Assembly: GCA_907163375.1 (NCBI GenBank)
Contig: CAJQUW010006313.1
Span: forward strand, 115,331-179,330
Origin: Prostheceraeus crozeri
Taxonomy: Eukaryota; Platyhelminthes; Polycladida; Euryleptidae
Length of the DNA: 64,000 bases
Direction of reading: 5' to 3'
Positions 1 to 10,908 of the stretch are shown here, one piece after another. Numbering within the stretch: position 1 is the stretch's first letter; each line of letters starts with the position of its first letter. The position numbers were made by a program, and so were the translations under genes. Below the pieces are notes generated by a model. The model was not told the DNA's origin. It made no database searches and saw only the letters and a list, made by a program, of their open reading frames with translations.

Positions 1-2915
1 ATTTTTACTCTTTATTATTATATTAGTTATTATGATAATGTCAAATTTTATTGAAAGCTATGATTTTATGAGGTGTTGAATAAAGTTTAATTGTACATGT
101 GTCTTGCTATTCCTTTAGTCAACTCTGGACGCGTTATCTTTTGTAATTTATAAAATTTTGAGTAAGCAATAAAATTTGAGTCATCAAAAAATTGAACCTA
201 TATTTATTTATTTAAGGACGAGTTATCTCTCCTTTAGATTTTTGATTAAAAAGTCAGTGATTTGAAACGAACCCTAAGTAATTAGCTAGTAAGCTATTTT
301 AGCTACAAAAAAAAGCTAATTACACATCTACTGATGAACTATTTCAAGAGGTGAAGATGAATAATTATCATTCGGTTAAGTACTGAAAAGAATGATTTTA
401 ATTAGTAGTGCTTCTGATGCTGGATGTGACCCGACTCGACTTGTGCATTGATAATCTGGCCGTGATCCAAAAAAGTCTGGCCATCCCTAATCTGGCCTAT
501 ATCATACATCTACATGCTGAAATATTCCATATAACTCACAACTATGGCTCACGATCCAAAAAGTATCATTTTTGTACCATGCTTATGATGACATTCAGAA
601 ACAATACATAACTATCTTACAGTTCTTGTTTCCTGGCCATCGTCGCTTAGCTGATTTATCAAAAGTTGTAATTGCACACTTGTTAAGTGTTCAAAGTTCA
701 CCATTTATTTCCTGTACGAAAGTTAACTACAATTGATGCATGAGACAGCGATCGATTGCATTGAATGACCAAATTTAGATAACTAATTACGTGCCCTTGT
801 CTGCGTGAAAGTTTCAAACGCCATTTCCCTCGTTCGTCTCACGATTGAATTAGGTTCGGAGATAATCACCACATAAAGCACAGGAGACAAATATGAATGA
901 ACTTGTCAAATGACAAAATTTCAACAGTGAAATGAATTCATTGATTTTGATCTACATTTCCAAGTAATTATACCAAATGGCTTACTTAGCACTCTACATT
1001 ATTGAACACAAGGAGCGTGTAACATGAATTAATGACATAAAAGAACCAAGTCAAGCTGTTACAGTTTTTGCACAATGCACAATTGGTCAGCATGTAATGT
1101 ATTGTGAATCATTTCAAGCAGCAAAAGCATTCGTTCATGAAACAAAACTATAAATACATAATGATTCAAATTTGAATCATTTTCTTCGCATCTGATATCT
1201 TGATGATGATTATACATAAATGAGGCAACTTAGGCCTGACTGTTGAATATATTCAGTTCATCAGCTCTCAAGCATAATGGCCGATTCATGTAAACATGCG
1301 ACAACAAAACCTCGGAAGTGTATTTTCAGACCATTTACATGTGCATAAATGCACATAATGCAAAAATGGGGTCTCTACAACGTCATATGCTTGTAGAACT
1401 GATTTTTAAAAACTTAACGCAAAATGCAAAGATAGCTGACGGAGAGCTGCAACAATCGACTCGGCGAAGTTAAACAAACTGATTTGTGTGAATATGCCTT
1501 TACCGGTTATTCAAATTATTGTTTTTTAGAGATAGTCGGTGATCTAGTTGCTGACGTAAATAATCAGCGCATTTTTAACGTTGACAACAAAATACTTGAC
1601 AATCTCTAAATGCAAAAATCAACAATTTAATACGTAGGAGCGCGTAGTAGCCATTCTAATAAAAACTTAACACTGTTATCAGTATATCAGCATTCAATCT
1701 TGATTGATGCATATTTAAGAAAAATACATGCACTACTTCAAAGTTCAAGACATTTCTATTTTCCTCACTAAAACACTCTTATTTCTCATACGATGATGAA
1801 AGTCATCCCAGTAGCCATTTATAATAGAATATAATGCTTACTAATTTAAATTATTAGTTAAAGTAGTCCTAAGGAGGACTGATGGCGTTCTCCAATTATA
1901 TAATAGACAAATGAAATGAAGTATTTTTTCGATAATTGTTTCAAAAACATTCAGTTTCGCATGTCCATTGCACCCATGTACAAAATACGAGGGTACTTTT
2001 GGGGGCAGAATAAGCGTGAAAAGTCAAGAGCAACAATGCTAAAACCAGTTAGCTCTTCTTGTTTGTCTGCGGAACCAAAGGAAGTGTCACTCACATTATA
2101 AAATCCAACCAACAGTACAGCAGACAGTGAATCATGAATTTTAGCCAGTCCACATGTACAATTCACACACGAATTTAATGGTGCATGACAGACCACTAGG
2201 AAGCACAGATCATACCTCTGTAGAAATGCCGTGATATAATAGATGGAATTCGGTTGAATGGTGGCAAACAGAGAGGCATTCCTTATTATATTCTTTGAGT
2301 CGATTAGATTTCTTCATATTCCAAGTAACAGGGTAAATCCGGATTTTACTCCCACTTTCTGACGAAAACATGTCTTCTGATGATTACTTTGACAAAAATG
2401 GATCAAATGACGTATTTTCACGTCTGAGATTTTTGATATGTGTAGTATACGAGACAATATTTCATAAGCTAAAGAAAGTCATTGAACATGCCTGAAAATT
2501 AGATAAGATTTGTGGATTCCCTAAAATACGCATGTCCTAGGCAGCAGCACCACTAATTCAATCCAATCTCAAACATGTGATATTACTCAAAAACGGATAA
2601 AATGCATCTGGCTATATGGTCAGTCTGCTCAATTTAATTTTTATGCAGTATGAAGTTGATACATCTATGTACATAAAAAAACTCATATGTAATGTATGTT
2701 CATACGTTATGAATACTGATTTTTACAGAACTTGTAGATATTTAGATCGTTAAGTTATTTCGTCACTCAAGTAAATATGTAATTGTCAAAATTTTTATTC
2801 ATCAGCATTTCATAAAAATGCACGTAAATCCCTCGACATAGGATGACAATTATGCAATGCATTTTTACCTTCGTTAGATACCTAGTACCATTATTTAACT
2901 TATACCGAGTACCGA
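1..2915. other. AT-rich stretch, no gene recognised
   Basis: No frame here is long or looks like a known protein, and I saw no paired splice signals around a conserved block. The longest frames (about 60-80 codons) are of the length expected by chance in DNA this rich in A and T. A short word (tctggcc) recurs three times near 455-505, without a clear repeat unit. Confidence 0.5.
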
Positions 2916-3082
2916 GTTTAACATATAACTCGAGTAGGGGCTGGCAAGAAAGCCTAGGGAAAATACTGTAGCCCAGTACTACCTGTTGCACATCATAATC
3001 ATCATCATCCATCTTAATATTTCACTGATGTCAATCATTTTGGCTATCCTATCTTGCCAGCCCTACTCGGCTTAAGTTAAAC
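2916..3082. repeat. imperfect inverted repeat (foldback)
   Basis: The left arm at about 2916-2953 and the right arm at about 3042-3082 are inverted copies. Both carry the words gagtaggg(g)ctggcaag and gtttaac, and about 88 bases separate them. It lies just upstream of a hammerhead-like motif at 3146, so it may be the inverted 5' part of the same Penelope-like insertion. That link is inferred from the layout of the better copies at 7.5 kb and 17.8 kb. Confidence 0.6.
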
Positions 3083-3129
3083 TATGTTTAATGTTTGCAA
3101 TTGCTTACATAGCACTACTAACCTTTAAA

Positions 3130-3245
3130 TGAATCTTTTTTGTACCTGAAGATGGTCTGTGGATGCTGACCGAAAAATTTTGTATGCAATCAATTACAAT
3201 CGTTTAACATCAAAACATTCCTGATTCTTTCTAACATCATATCAA
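3130..3245 (+). mobile_element. Penelope-like 3' relic with degraded minimal hammerhead motif
   Basis: The seven-base core CTGAAGA (3146-3152) is followed by a helix-II hairpin, ggtc at 3154-3157 paired with gacc at 3168-3171, and then GAAA at 3172-3175. Short flanking tac and gta segments could form helix I. This is the layout of the minimal, dimer-type hammerhead ribozymes known from Penelope-like element repeats. The base after GAAA is A, where C is usual, so the motif is probably inactive. No protein-coding part remains. Only the spacing of the motif supports the assignment, so it is moderate. Confidence 0.5.
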
Positions 3246-6182
3246 ACAACTGGATATTAACTTAGGCATGGTTTGGTTTAATTGCCGTTCAAGAGCCCCA
3301 TTAATGACTTCCCATTCATTGAGGGATCCCAGATACTATATTTTGAGATCCTTGAACGAATAATTGAACGTAGTGACCAGAAGGCTTATTTGCAAATCGC
3401 ATGTGGAAAAAGCGAATTCCCTTTATTTCGATTGATGTCGAGTATCCGGTAGCTTGAATGGCGTTGCCGATTTTTTTGCTCCGACATTATTTATTTGTGC
3501 TATTAGACACATGTCAGAATGTTTCCTTTAATCTTCCATTCGAAAGATAACCGTAAAATAAAAGAAGCATTTTACCATGTGCCAAGCACACGGATTTGTG
3601 GTCTACGTATCATCAAACAAAGCAAAAAAATGATCACTTCGAATGCATATGGTGCGATGATGACGAAACATAGTTCTTTTCTATGACGGGAACAAATGAG
3701 GTGTCAGATCTCGAGAAAGAAGAATTTGAAAGAGATCCTATGGTCTATAGGCCTATTCGGCATACAATAATTGATTTGAAACATGTTTGTTGTCACTTAG
3801 CCAGAATTGTAACAGCATTTAGATGAGCAAACTTTCAAAGTCATTCCGCCATAATCAACTCGTACTTTGTATGGCAAAATTCAGATTCCGATCAATTTTG
3901 ACATTTTCGATGAAGGCCAATAAGGTATTTTGCCATTTAAGTTTGTATACGGAGTACAACCAGAAAACTAGTGTGATTCCATTCACTAATCGCCTAGTTT
4001 CACATCTTCACTTTTCTTGAAATCCAAAATTGAATCGATCCTCCTCAAATACACCGGCTAGAAATGATAAAAATACGTGTTTTGATATAATACACGTAAA
4101 CACAAAGCATACTACTTACGAGGTCAATTAACGATTTTAGTCCCAATGTAATAATCATCTTTCAACATTCAGTCAGTGATCTGTAATTCATAAATTTCCA
4201 TTTTCGAAGTATTTTATAGAATAACACATGAATTTCTACAGCAATCTGGCAACAGTCTAGTTTTAGCGGCCATTTTGGATTTTGCCTTCTGCAAAAAACG
4301 AGATTTCATCTTTTAAAATGTTCAAATGTCTGATGCTTTCAGCATCCGAATGGTAGATCACAGGTGGACAACTTTTCAAGTTAATCACGAGTCCGACCTG
4401 CAGTGATCCATTGGAGAAGAGTTCGTTCTCATGTGTGTAACTGAAGAACACACTGCAATTGCTTTACATGTAGTTTGCAACAGTGGTGGCTTGATTTATT
4501 GATGCACAATTTTTGATACCGGTAGGCGGCAACACATGAGTTAGATTAAGACGAAAGAATAGGCACAACTTGTCCTGTAACCGACGCTGTCTGTTCCGTT
4601 ACTGACGTTGCTTGTCCAGTAGCCGACGTTGATAGAAATAATACTTTAATTAGAACAAAACTTACTTCGTGTGGTCGCCACATGCATAAATCTTTTTACA
4701 ATGATCAATATCACACACTGAGACGAAAGAAATTACAAATCATAACTGAAAATGTGGAAGGCAAATTTCACTCTGAAAGTGGGAGAAAAATTCCGGATTT
4801 ACCCATTAACGCTTGTATTTGGAGACACTCACGGTACAGTAGTCTTATCGAAAATACAATCATGTATTTGTCAATGAAACTAAAGCATCATAACATTCTA
4901 TATCTTCTATATGAGTCCTGCGATGTTGCGACCCACCGTACCTAAATTGCGAGTTCAATACTAATTTAGTCTGATGTAGATATTGAATCCACGTTTTCAC
5001 GTTGCAATCAGCAATGGTTGTCATTTAATGTTACTGTCTTTGATGTTTTATGTCTCAAACGTTGACTCACTACCGTATGGAGATCACCTTGCTAAAGTGG
5101 AATCGATATGAAATGACTTACATTAATGAAGAAGACGAGCATGATTAATTTATGATTACATTTTCATTCCTCAGAGAATTAGTGAATATCCCAAGTGTTG
5201 CTAAATATGAACACCATTTTGCCGAAATAAGCATGTTCATTCTACTGCGCTCACGAAGAATTTTCAGGAAGTGATAGTTGTACATCATCAAATCGCCCAC
5301 AGTTCGTAATCCGCATTTTTGAAAATTGTAGGGACAAAGTATGTATTCTTATCAGTCTTTATCAATCTGTCTAATTTTTTAGATAAATAAAAGCGACGAA
5401 GAATTTTAGGAACGTTTCACATGTGTCCTCCTGATAAAATTATAATTGACTTAAAAAACCAGTCGATTGCAATTCCATAATACTGGCCATCGAATTAAAA
5501 AAAACTTATTAGTTTATGACGATAAAAGTAGAAAAAACGTCAGAGAAATCATAGTATTGGCATAGGTTGGACAGAATCTTTCTGACCATTTAGAGATAGT
5601 GATAGTCTATGTCTGTGGAACGTAGCACTCGAAAGTCTTTTAGCCGCTCTCAGTTGTCAGAATGCAGAATGCACCATAATGCGATGATTGCCTCTAACAG
5701 ACTTTTGAAGGTTAGACAGATTATACTACGAGACCCCTCCCAACCCCAACGCATATACGCTATATAGGCTGCACTTCTATGCCCAGGCAATAATTCCAAT
5801 GTGCACATAGTACATACGCAATATATTTCTCATGTTTTTCATGGCATGTATACGACTCTCGCAAGTGATTTTTGAAATGACTGCAAAATGCAGCATTCAG
5901 CTGATATTTTACAACATGATTTGTATGCATTATTCTTTATTGCTGCCCATACTTATATTATATTATTCGGAGTCCGACCGAACTGAAAAAAATGGTGCAT
6001 GGTGTACTTCTATTGAGAGCCATCAGAAAAGTATCGTCATCGTCACACGGATGCGTGTAAGCGCAGGATTGATGTGGCTGAATTAGGGGTAATGTATGAT
6101 ATTCATGGGACACGCTTCTTTAACCTAGATATTGAGAAAATGTTTGAGACGACTACAACTTGTGAAAGACATACTACTCAAT
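3246..6182. other. no gene recognised
   Basis: Apart from a short tandem repeat at 4569-4632, I found no gene, RNA or transposon signature. Open frames of 60-87 codons on both strands show no family resemblance and are consistent with chance. Confidence 0.45.
4569..4632. repeat. three degenerate tandem copies of a ~21-bp unit
   Basis: Three successive units read roughly (c)ttgtcctgtaaccgacgctg, ctgttccgttactgacgttg and cttgtccagtagccgacgttg. The shared core is gtcc/ttcc-gt-a-c-gacg-tg. The tract looks like a small minisatellite. Confidence 0.6.
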
Positions 6183-7430
6183 TTACTTAGAAAGGAAAGA
6201 AACTCGCATTCGAAGAAGCTGGGAAAAATATGTTTCTTCTACATAGATCTCATTCACTCCGCGATTTTTCATCCATTCTGCTCGTGTTACTAGTGTTGGA
6301 CGTCGGCAAACGTCTTTAAACCGCCAGTCATTAATTTCTTTTGGCCAGGAGTCTTCTTGCAATCTTTGCACATGGCTATACCAGGGGAGTGTGTCCCATC
6401 GAATGGCAGCTTCCAAGTAATGGATGCCAGGTCGCCTCCTAAGGTCTTCTGTAGGCACCCGTTCAGCTAGTTGTTTAGGAAAAATCCACCTTATCATCGC
6501 GTTGTCTTTGCAACTCAAACGATTAAGGTCTTCTACTGTGATTGGCCACGTGTAACTGGGATAAACCAGCACACTACTCACACACATGCTGAAAACATGG
6601 CCTCGAGTTTTCCCATCTGAACGGAATGCTGATGCTAAATTCACATCATCACTGCAGCCACCTGCTTGAGATAATAAGGCTTCGGAATAGCTTAATAGTG
6701 ATCGTGATCAATCTGCACACGGGTAGTGGCAAGGACGTCTAGATATATTAAAGGCCACTACTTATGATAAATCTAGTTGTCCTTGATAGTGGTAACTAGC
6801 GGGGAAGGGGAGGGGGACATCAGCGCAACATTATCTAGATCTGAAGCTGGGATTATCTCTCAATGCATCCGCAATCCCTGAACATTCATGATGAATCCAT
6901 CTCTTGCAGCCGACACAGTAGATCGAGGTATCCTCACGCTTCGCCTGCATGCACCACATGGAAATCTGCCTTTGTACTTTTGGTGCACGATCATCCTGGC
7001 ATGCACAATGCACAGTGCATTATTTTGGTTTTGCTCAGATTCATCCGAAGACCATCTTTCCAGGTACTTTCCAAGTACATCTTTGCTCAAAACACTCAAG
7101 CGAATCTGTCGAAATAGCCAAATCATCTCCATGCAACAGTTCATGTTGAAAACCTGATTGAAATTCCTGAGAAATGGCGTCCTTGTCAATCACAAAAAGA
7201 ACGGGGCTCAAAACTGATCATCGATGCGCAACAGCTATCACTTCTAATTCATTACTAAGACCATCCCTCATTCTCATTCTAGATCTTGTGTACCGATACA
7301 TGGCCTCAACAGTCAGAATGATCCACTCCTCAGCACCAACTATCATCATTGCCCACCATAACACCTCTCTCCTCACCCATCATAAAGAAATAATAGATGA
7401 ATTTGAACTGGACTTTTTTCATACTGCCTA
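6183..7430 (-). pseudogene. LINE non-LTR retrotransposon remnant (type A), reverse transcriptase end and downstream region
   Basis: Read on the minus strand from about 7430 down, the translation drifts between frames but keeps the order of a LINE ORF2. First comes a GVEEWIILTVEAMYR-like block and an SVLSPVLFVI block (RT motif B region). Then comes HGDDLAI at about 7130 in place of the catalytic YADD, and a Cys/His cluster, PCGACRRSV followed by CVGCKRWIHHECSGIAD (6900-6960). The last block, containing ITVEDLNRLSCKDNAMIRWI, runs in one open frame of 153 codons (6183-6644). The 5' end stops near the Penelope-like insertion at 7479. I did not see the rest of the RT on the other side, so the copy was probably already truncated. 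Several stops and frame changes make it inactive. Clade was not assigned; RTE- or CR1-related LINEs share this layout. Confidence 0.85.
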
Positions 7431-7477
7431 GACCCCACTAAGACATGAAGATACTAGGAAAGAGTTAGTGACCATTA

Positions 7478-7675
7478 GCAAGTGATTCAAAAGAACAGGG
7501 GTGTCTTCTTAGGTTTATTGGCTAAAAGAATTACTAAAAACAATATGTACAGGCCCAACGTTTCGCGTGTTCACGCTTCCTCAGGGGCAAAACAGATAAG
7601 ACCTACGGCTAAAATCGTCAGTACAGCACAGGAGAGCGCTCTATCTTAGAGCGTTGTCCTTTTATACGTTCTGGT
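7478..7675 (-). repeat. left arm of perfect 198-bp inverted repeat
   Basis: Every base from 7478 to 7675 pairs with its mirror position (coordinates sum to 15357) in 7682-7879. The first base is shared with the target duplication. Confidence 0.95.
7553..7588 (-). ncRNA. minimal hammerhead ribozyme motif (left arm)
   Basis: This is the mirror copy of the motif at 7769-7804, with identical core and helices read on the minus strand. A transcript through the whole palindrome would hold one sense motif and one antisense copy. Transcripts of opposite strands would each hold one sense motif. Confidence 0.7.
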
Positions 7676-7681
7676 TCCCGC

Positions 7682-7879
7682 ACCAGAACGTATAAAAGGA
7701 CAACGCTCTAAGATAGAGCGCTCTCCTGTGCTGTACTGACGATTTTAGCCGTAGGTCTTATCTGTTTTGCCCCTGAGGAAGCGTGAACACGCGAAACGTT
7801 GGGCCTGTACATATTGTTTTTAGTAATTCTTTTAGCCAATAAACCTAAGAAGACACCCCTGTTCTTTTGAATCACTTGC
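7682..7879 (+). repeat. right arm of perfect 198-bp inverted repeat
   Basis: It is the exact reverse complement of 7478-7675, with a 6-base spacer (tcccgc) at 7676-7681. A frame of 67 codons on the minus strand here is a by-product of the repeat. Confidence 0.95.
7769..7804 (+). ncRNA. minimal hammerhead ribozyme motif (right arm)
   Basis: The order is helix I strand GCCC (7769-7772), core CTGAGGA (7773-7779), and helix II gcgt-gaac-acgc (7781-7792). Core GAAA (7793-7796) follows, then C, then GTT (7798-7800) as the likely cleavage triplet, and the returning helix I strand GGGC (7801-7804). All conserved hammerhead core positions are present. Helix III is reduced to a single C-G pair with no loop, as in the minimal hammerheads described in Penelope-like elements, which are thought to act as dimers. 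Activity is inferred, not shown. Confidence 0.75.
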
Positions 7880-7927
7880 GACATGAAAAGTCTTCTGTAT
7901 GCGGCTATCATGCTCAGTGACCATTAG

Positions 7928-8649
7928 TGAGTGCGATATTACCTGCACAGGAGGACAGACTCGACTCGAACGATGAACCTTTTGCAACTTCGTGTCTTCG
8001 TGCGGCCCTTCACCAACAGAGCTATCTTATCATCCTGTTCTTATAGAGAAACTGAAGCAGTTTACTCGACATTTCTCTGAGTGACCATTGCTCCGACTTT
8101 ATTCAAGGATGTGACAGCTCTTCCGTATGGCTCCTCACAAGTTCTTCCAATCGTGGACATTGTTGAGGCTATGTTCGACTAGTCACTATTATTTCTTCAT
8201 GAATATCTTGGAACGGCTGGCTGGATGAATTGCATAGAATTTTTTCCAAACAGCAGTCATCCATTCTAGCGTCGCACCTGAACCATTGGAGACAAATTCT
8301 TCTTATATTGTTATTTGTGACTTGACTGACACCACACGCCCAATACACCGCCCTTATGTCACAACTCATGTCACTTCACTGCAAAACGTCAGTCATTTGC
8401 AGATAATATGAATAGTTCGCATTCTACTTGAGCATATCACGTCAACCTTTATTTACTATAATCGTTATTTTCATAATGACACTACGTTTAATACACTGAC
8501 ATGGATTACAAATGAGTTCGAAATTATAGATTCAAGCTGAAATTTTTAATTTTCCATACTGTTTGGCATACTAAGAATCAACCGGACTTACGAATAGTTA
8601 TTTACGCTACTAGTGCATGATTGCTTCTTTATAACATTCCACGAATTGG
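7928..8649. other. no gene recognised
   Basis: A minus-strand frame at 8169-8369 is rich in Cys and Trp, but I could not place it in a family. It might be more of the upstream part of the LINE at 6183-7430, since that copy is interrupted just to the left. I saw no reverse transcriptase motif to confirm this. Confidence 0.35.
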
Positions 8650-9768
8650 TGCACTACGAGAATTCGACGAAAATATGAGGAGAGCGTTACGTCAACAGAA
8701 TGTACAGATATGACCTGGAAGCAAGCTCAATTGTCCTTGCGAAATGGAGGTCTTGGGTTGCGATCACTTGAACACCATGCTGACGCAGCATATCTCTCAT
8801 CTTATTGTACGAGCATGCCTATGCAGACCACATCAGCACTAAATTATTTGCTGAAAGCCATGGAACATTTTAACCTACGCGTCCCACTTGCTGAGAATTT
8901 GGATATCAATAAAATCAACGATCAAAAGATTCGACAACATATGTTCCCTGCAAAGATTGATTATGAATCCAAGCGAGCATTACTAGTTAACGCTACGGCT
9001 GCAACAACAGCACGAATGGAAAATGTCGCAGCCCCACATGCTGCAGAATGGTTAAGAGTGGTTCCATCATATGGTCTCGGTCTTGTAATAGAGCCAAACG
9101 AGATGTAAGTAGCCTCAAGAGTGGTGGCTTGGAGCTAAATGAGGCAATTGAATGTCCATATCACTCTTCGGATGTTCTGGACCCATATGGGACAACATGC
9201 TCAGACATGCAACAGTGGAGATGTAGTAACACGACACAACAGCATGCGAAACATCCCTTACGATTCTTGTAGACGTGATTTACTACGACCCCAAAGAGAT
9301 GGGGGGAATGGGCCTGGTCAGCTTAATTCGGAAATGCGTCCAGCTGACATATGCATACCTGATTGGTCTCTCGGTAAGCCAGCGGCCGTGGATGTGACTG
9401 TTACGCACCCGCTCAACCACACGAATATAAGAGGAGCGAGCCTAACAGTCCAACATGTGACAGCCACAGCTGAGGACAGAAAGCGGAGCAATAAGGCAGA
9501 AAAATGCAGCGAGTTGGGATGGATATGTCTCCCATTTGATCTAACAGTATATGGTGTCCCTGGAAACGAAACCACCCATTTTATCAATAGCCTTAGTCGC
9601 ACACTGTCGACACAAACGGGAGCGGCATTCAGAGATGTGAAATTATCTATCTGTGGCAGAATCTCCACCTCACTTGTTGGGGCAAATGCGCAAGCCATCA
9701 TAAAGCGAAATGTTGCCTCTGTTGGCCGATCAGAGATCAAACAATCGGTCAGAACTTTTCCTTGACAG
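8650..9768 (+). pseudogene. LINE remnant (type B) C-terminal region with zinc knuckle and restriction-like endonuclease-type motif
   Basis: The block starts with FDENMRRAL, followed by WKQAQLSLRNGGLGLRSL (8713-8770) and PHAAEWLRVVPSYGLGL (about 9034-9085). A CP-DPYG-H-C-R-H cluster (about 9150-9240) follows. Next is RPADICIPDW with GKPAAVDVTVT (about 9330-9400), resembling the P-D-(X)n-D core of restriction-like endonucleases in early-branching LINEs. The last block, CSELGWICLPFDLTVYG, runs to a stop at 9765. The final open frame is 208 codons (9139-9765). Three or more frame changes or stops separate the blocks, for example a stop at 9106 and the frame changes around 9100-9200, so the copy is dead. 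The endonuclease reading comes from motif spacing by eye. The reverse transcriptase itself is missing, so the copy is 5'-truncated. Confidence 0.75.
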
Positions 9769-9924
9769 TTTTCTTTTTTGCTTTACTTCTTTCTTTTCAC
9801 GATTTCTTGCAGCGTTTTATCACCTTTCAGAATATTGCTTGTTGACTTTCATGCATGCTGTTTGAAAAATATAATGATAGGTGAATGTCAACAAAAAATA
9901 AACACATAAATGCCCGAGCCCGTA

Positions 9925-10004
9925 GGGTGAAGCATGGATATCTGTATGGTAAGGGAATCAGACACTCATTCCTGCATCATACCAACTTGCTGGTACTTAC
10001 GAAT
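9925..10004 (+). repeat. dispersed repeat, copy 1
   Basis: It shares atggatatct-tat--gtaagg, agacactc and ataccaacttg in the same order and spacing with the minus strand of 14035-14126. It lies after the poly(A)-like tail of the LINE and may be a separate small repeat. Confidence 0.6.
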
Positions 10005-10902
10005 AGCTCTAACGGTAATTGAATGCAGAATGATGTTGTAATTTGTCGTTTTGTTCATTTACTTCGCTACCATTCGTCATTATATCGGAAAAGCATACAT
10101 CACAGGAATACCTATGTCGTCTTCTCTCCAGGTGTCTCATAGCATTCAGCAAGAATATTCTTCTTTCACTCATATTTGCGGATTTTGTATTCAACTGTGT
10201 CGGATTCAGTGAGTTCTTATCAGGAGTTTCATTTGTGGAAATCAGCTTCATATATTCCCGAAATTATCTTTAACTATATGGTCAAGTTGTTGTGCAATTA
10301 GAGATGAATATTATTGAAGTTGCTACCGAAGATTTAGAAGTGATCATGGCAGAACGTCAGAGCCAGGAATAACAAAGTCGTCCACATTCAGGTTTAAGTC
10401 AATTTGCAAACATATCGTGTTGTTGCAACAAACGAATAGGAAGTCTCGACAAATCCAGAAAATTTATCAATTCAAAAGGCAACATGCACAAGAAAAATTC
10501 TTCGAAGTGTAATGATTTTCAGCAACACTTTGAAGACAAGACGTTTCAATGATATTTGTGCCTAGATATCCAGATAACGTAAATAAAGATCGACTTCACT
10601 CTCAGAACATTGGCCGAACATTTGTGTCTCTGCCATAAATATTATTTATCTTCGCTATGAATTGCTGCAGATGAGTGCATTAATGAGTTGAATGCTTTGA
10701 AATATAGCCCGAGTAGCTATAAGATGAAAATTATGCAGAATTTGTCATCAAAACAGTAACACTTGCAGCTGTAAATCATTCAGAATTGTTTTGTTGAAAC
10801 AGAGAATCTAGAATCTTATGTAGAAATACAGATAGACTGAACATTTGTAAATACATGTGACTACCATATTCCTCAAGACCAATTTTATTAATACTTCTAT
10901 TT
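10005..10902. other. no gene recognised
   Basis: AT-rich sequence with only chance-length frames and no terminal repeats or RNA motifs that I could see. Confidence 0.4.
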
Positions 10903-10908
10903 ATATGA

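Larger units (their letters stand above)
7479..7915. mobile_element. foldback Penelope-like insertion (pLTR with inverted copy) with 12-bp target duplication
   Basis: A 437-bp insertion is bounded by the direct repeat agtgaccattag at 7467-7478 and 7916-7927. Inside are two perfect 198-bp inverted arms around a 6-base spacer, plus a 36-bp unpaired tail (7880-7915) on the right. Each arm carries a minimal hammerhead motif. Penelope-like elements are known for such motifs in their terminal repeats and for variable-length target duplications, and their copies often carry an inverted 5' segment. No reverse transcriptase or GIY-YIG coding remains, so this is a repeat-only copy. The perfect arms suggest either a recent insertion or gene conversion between arms. 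Confidence 0.8.
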
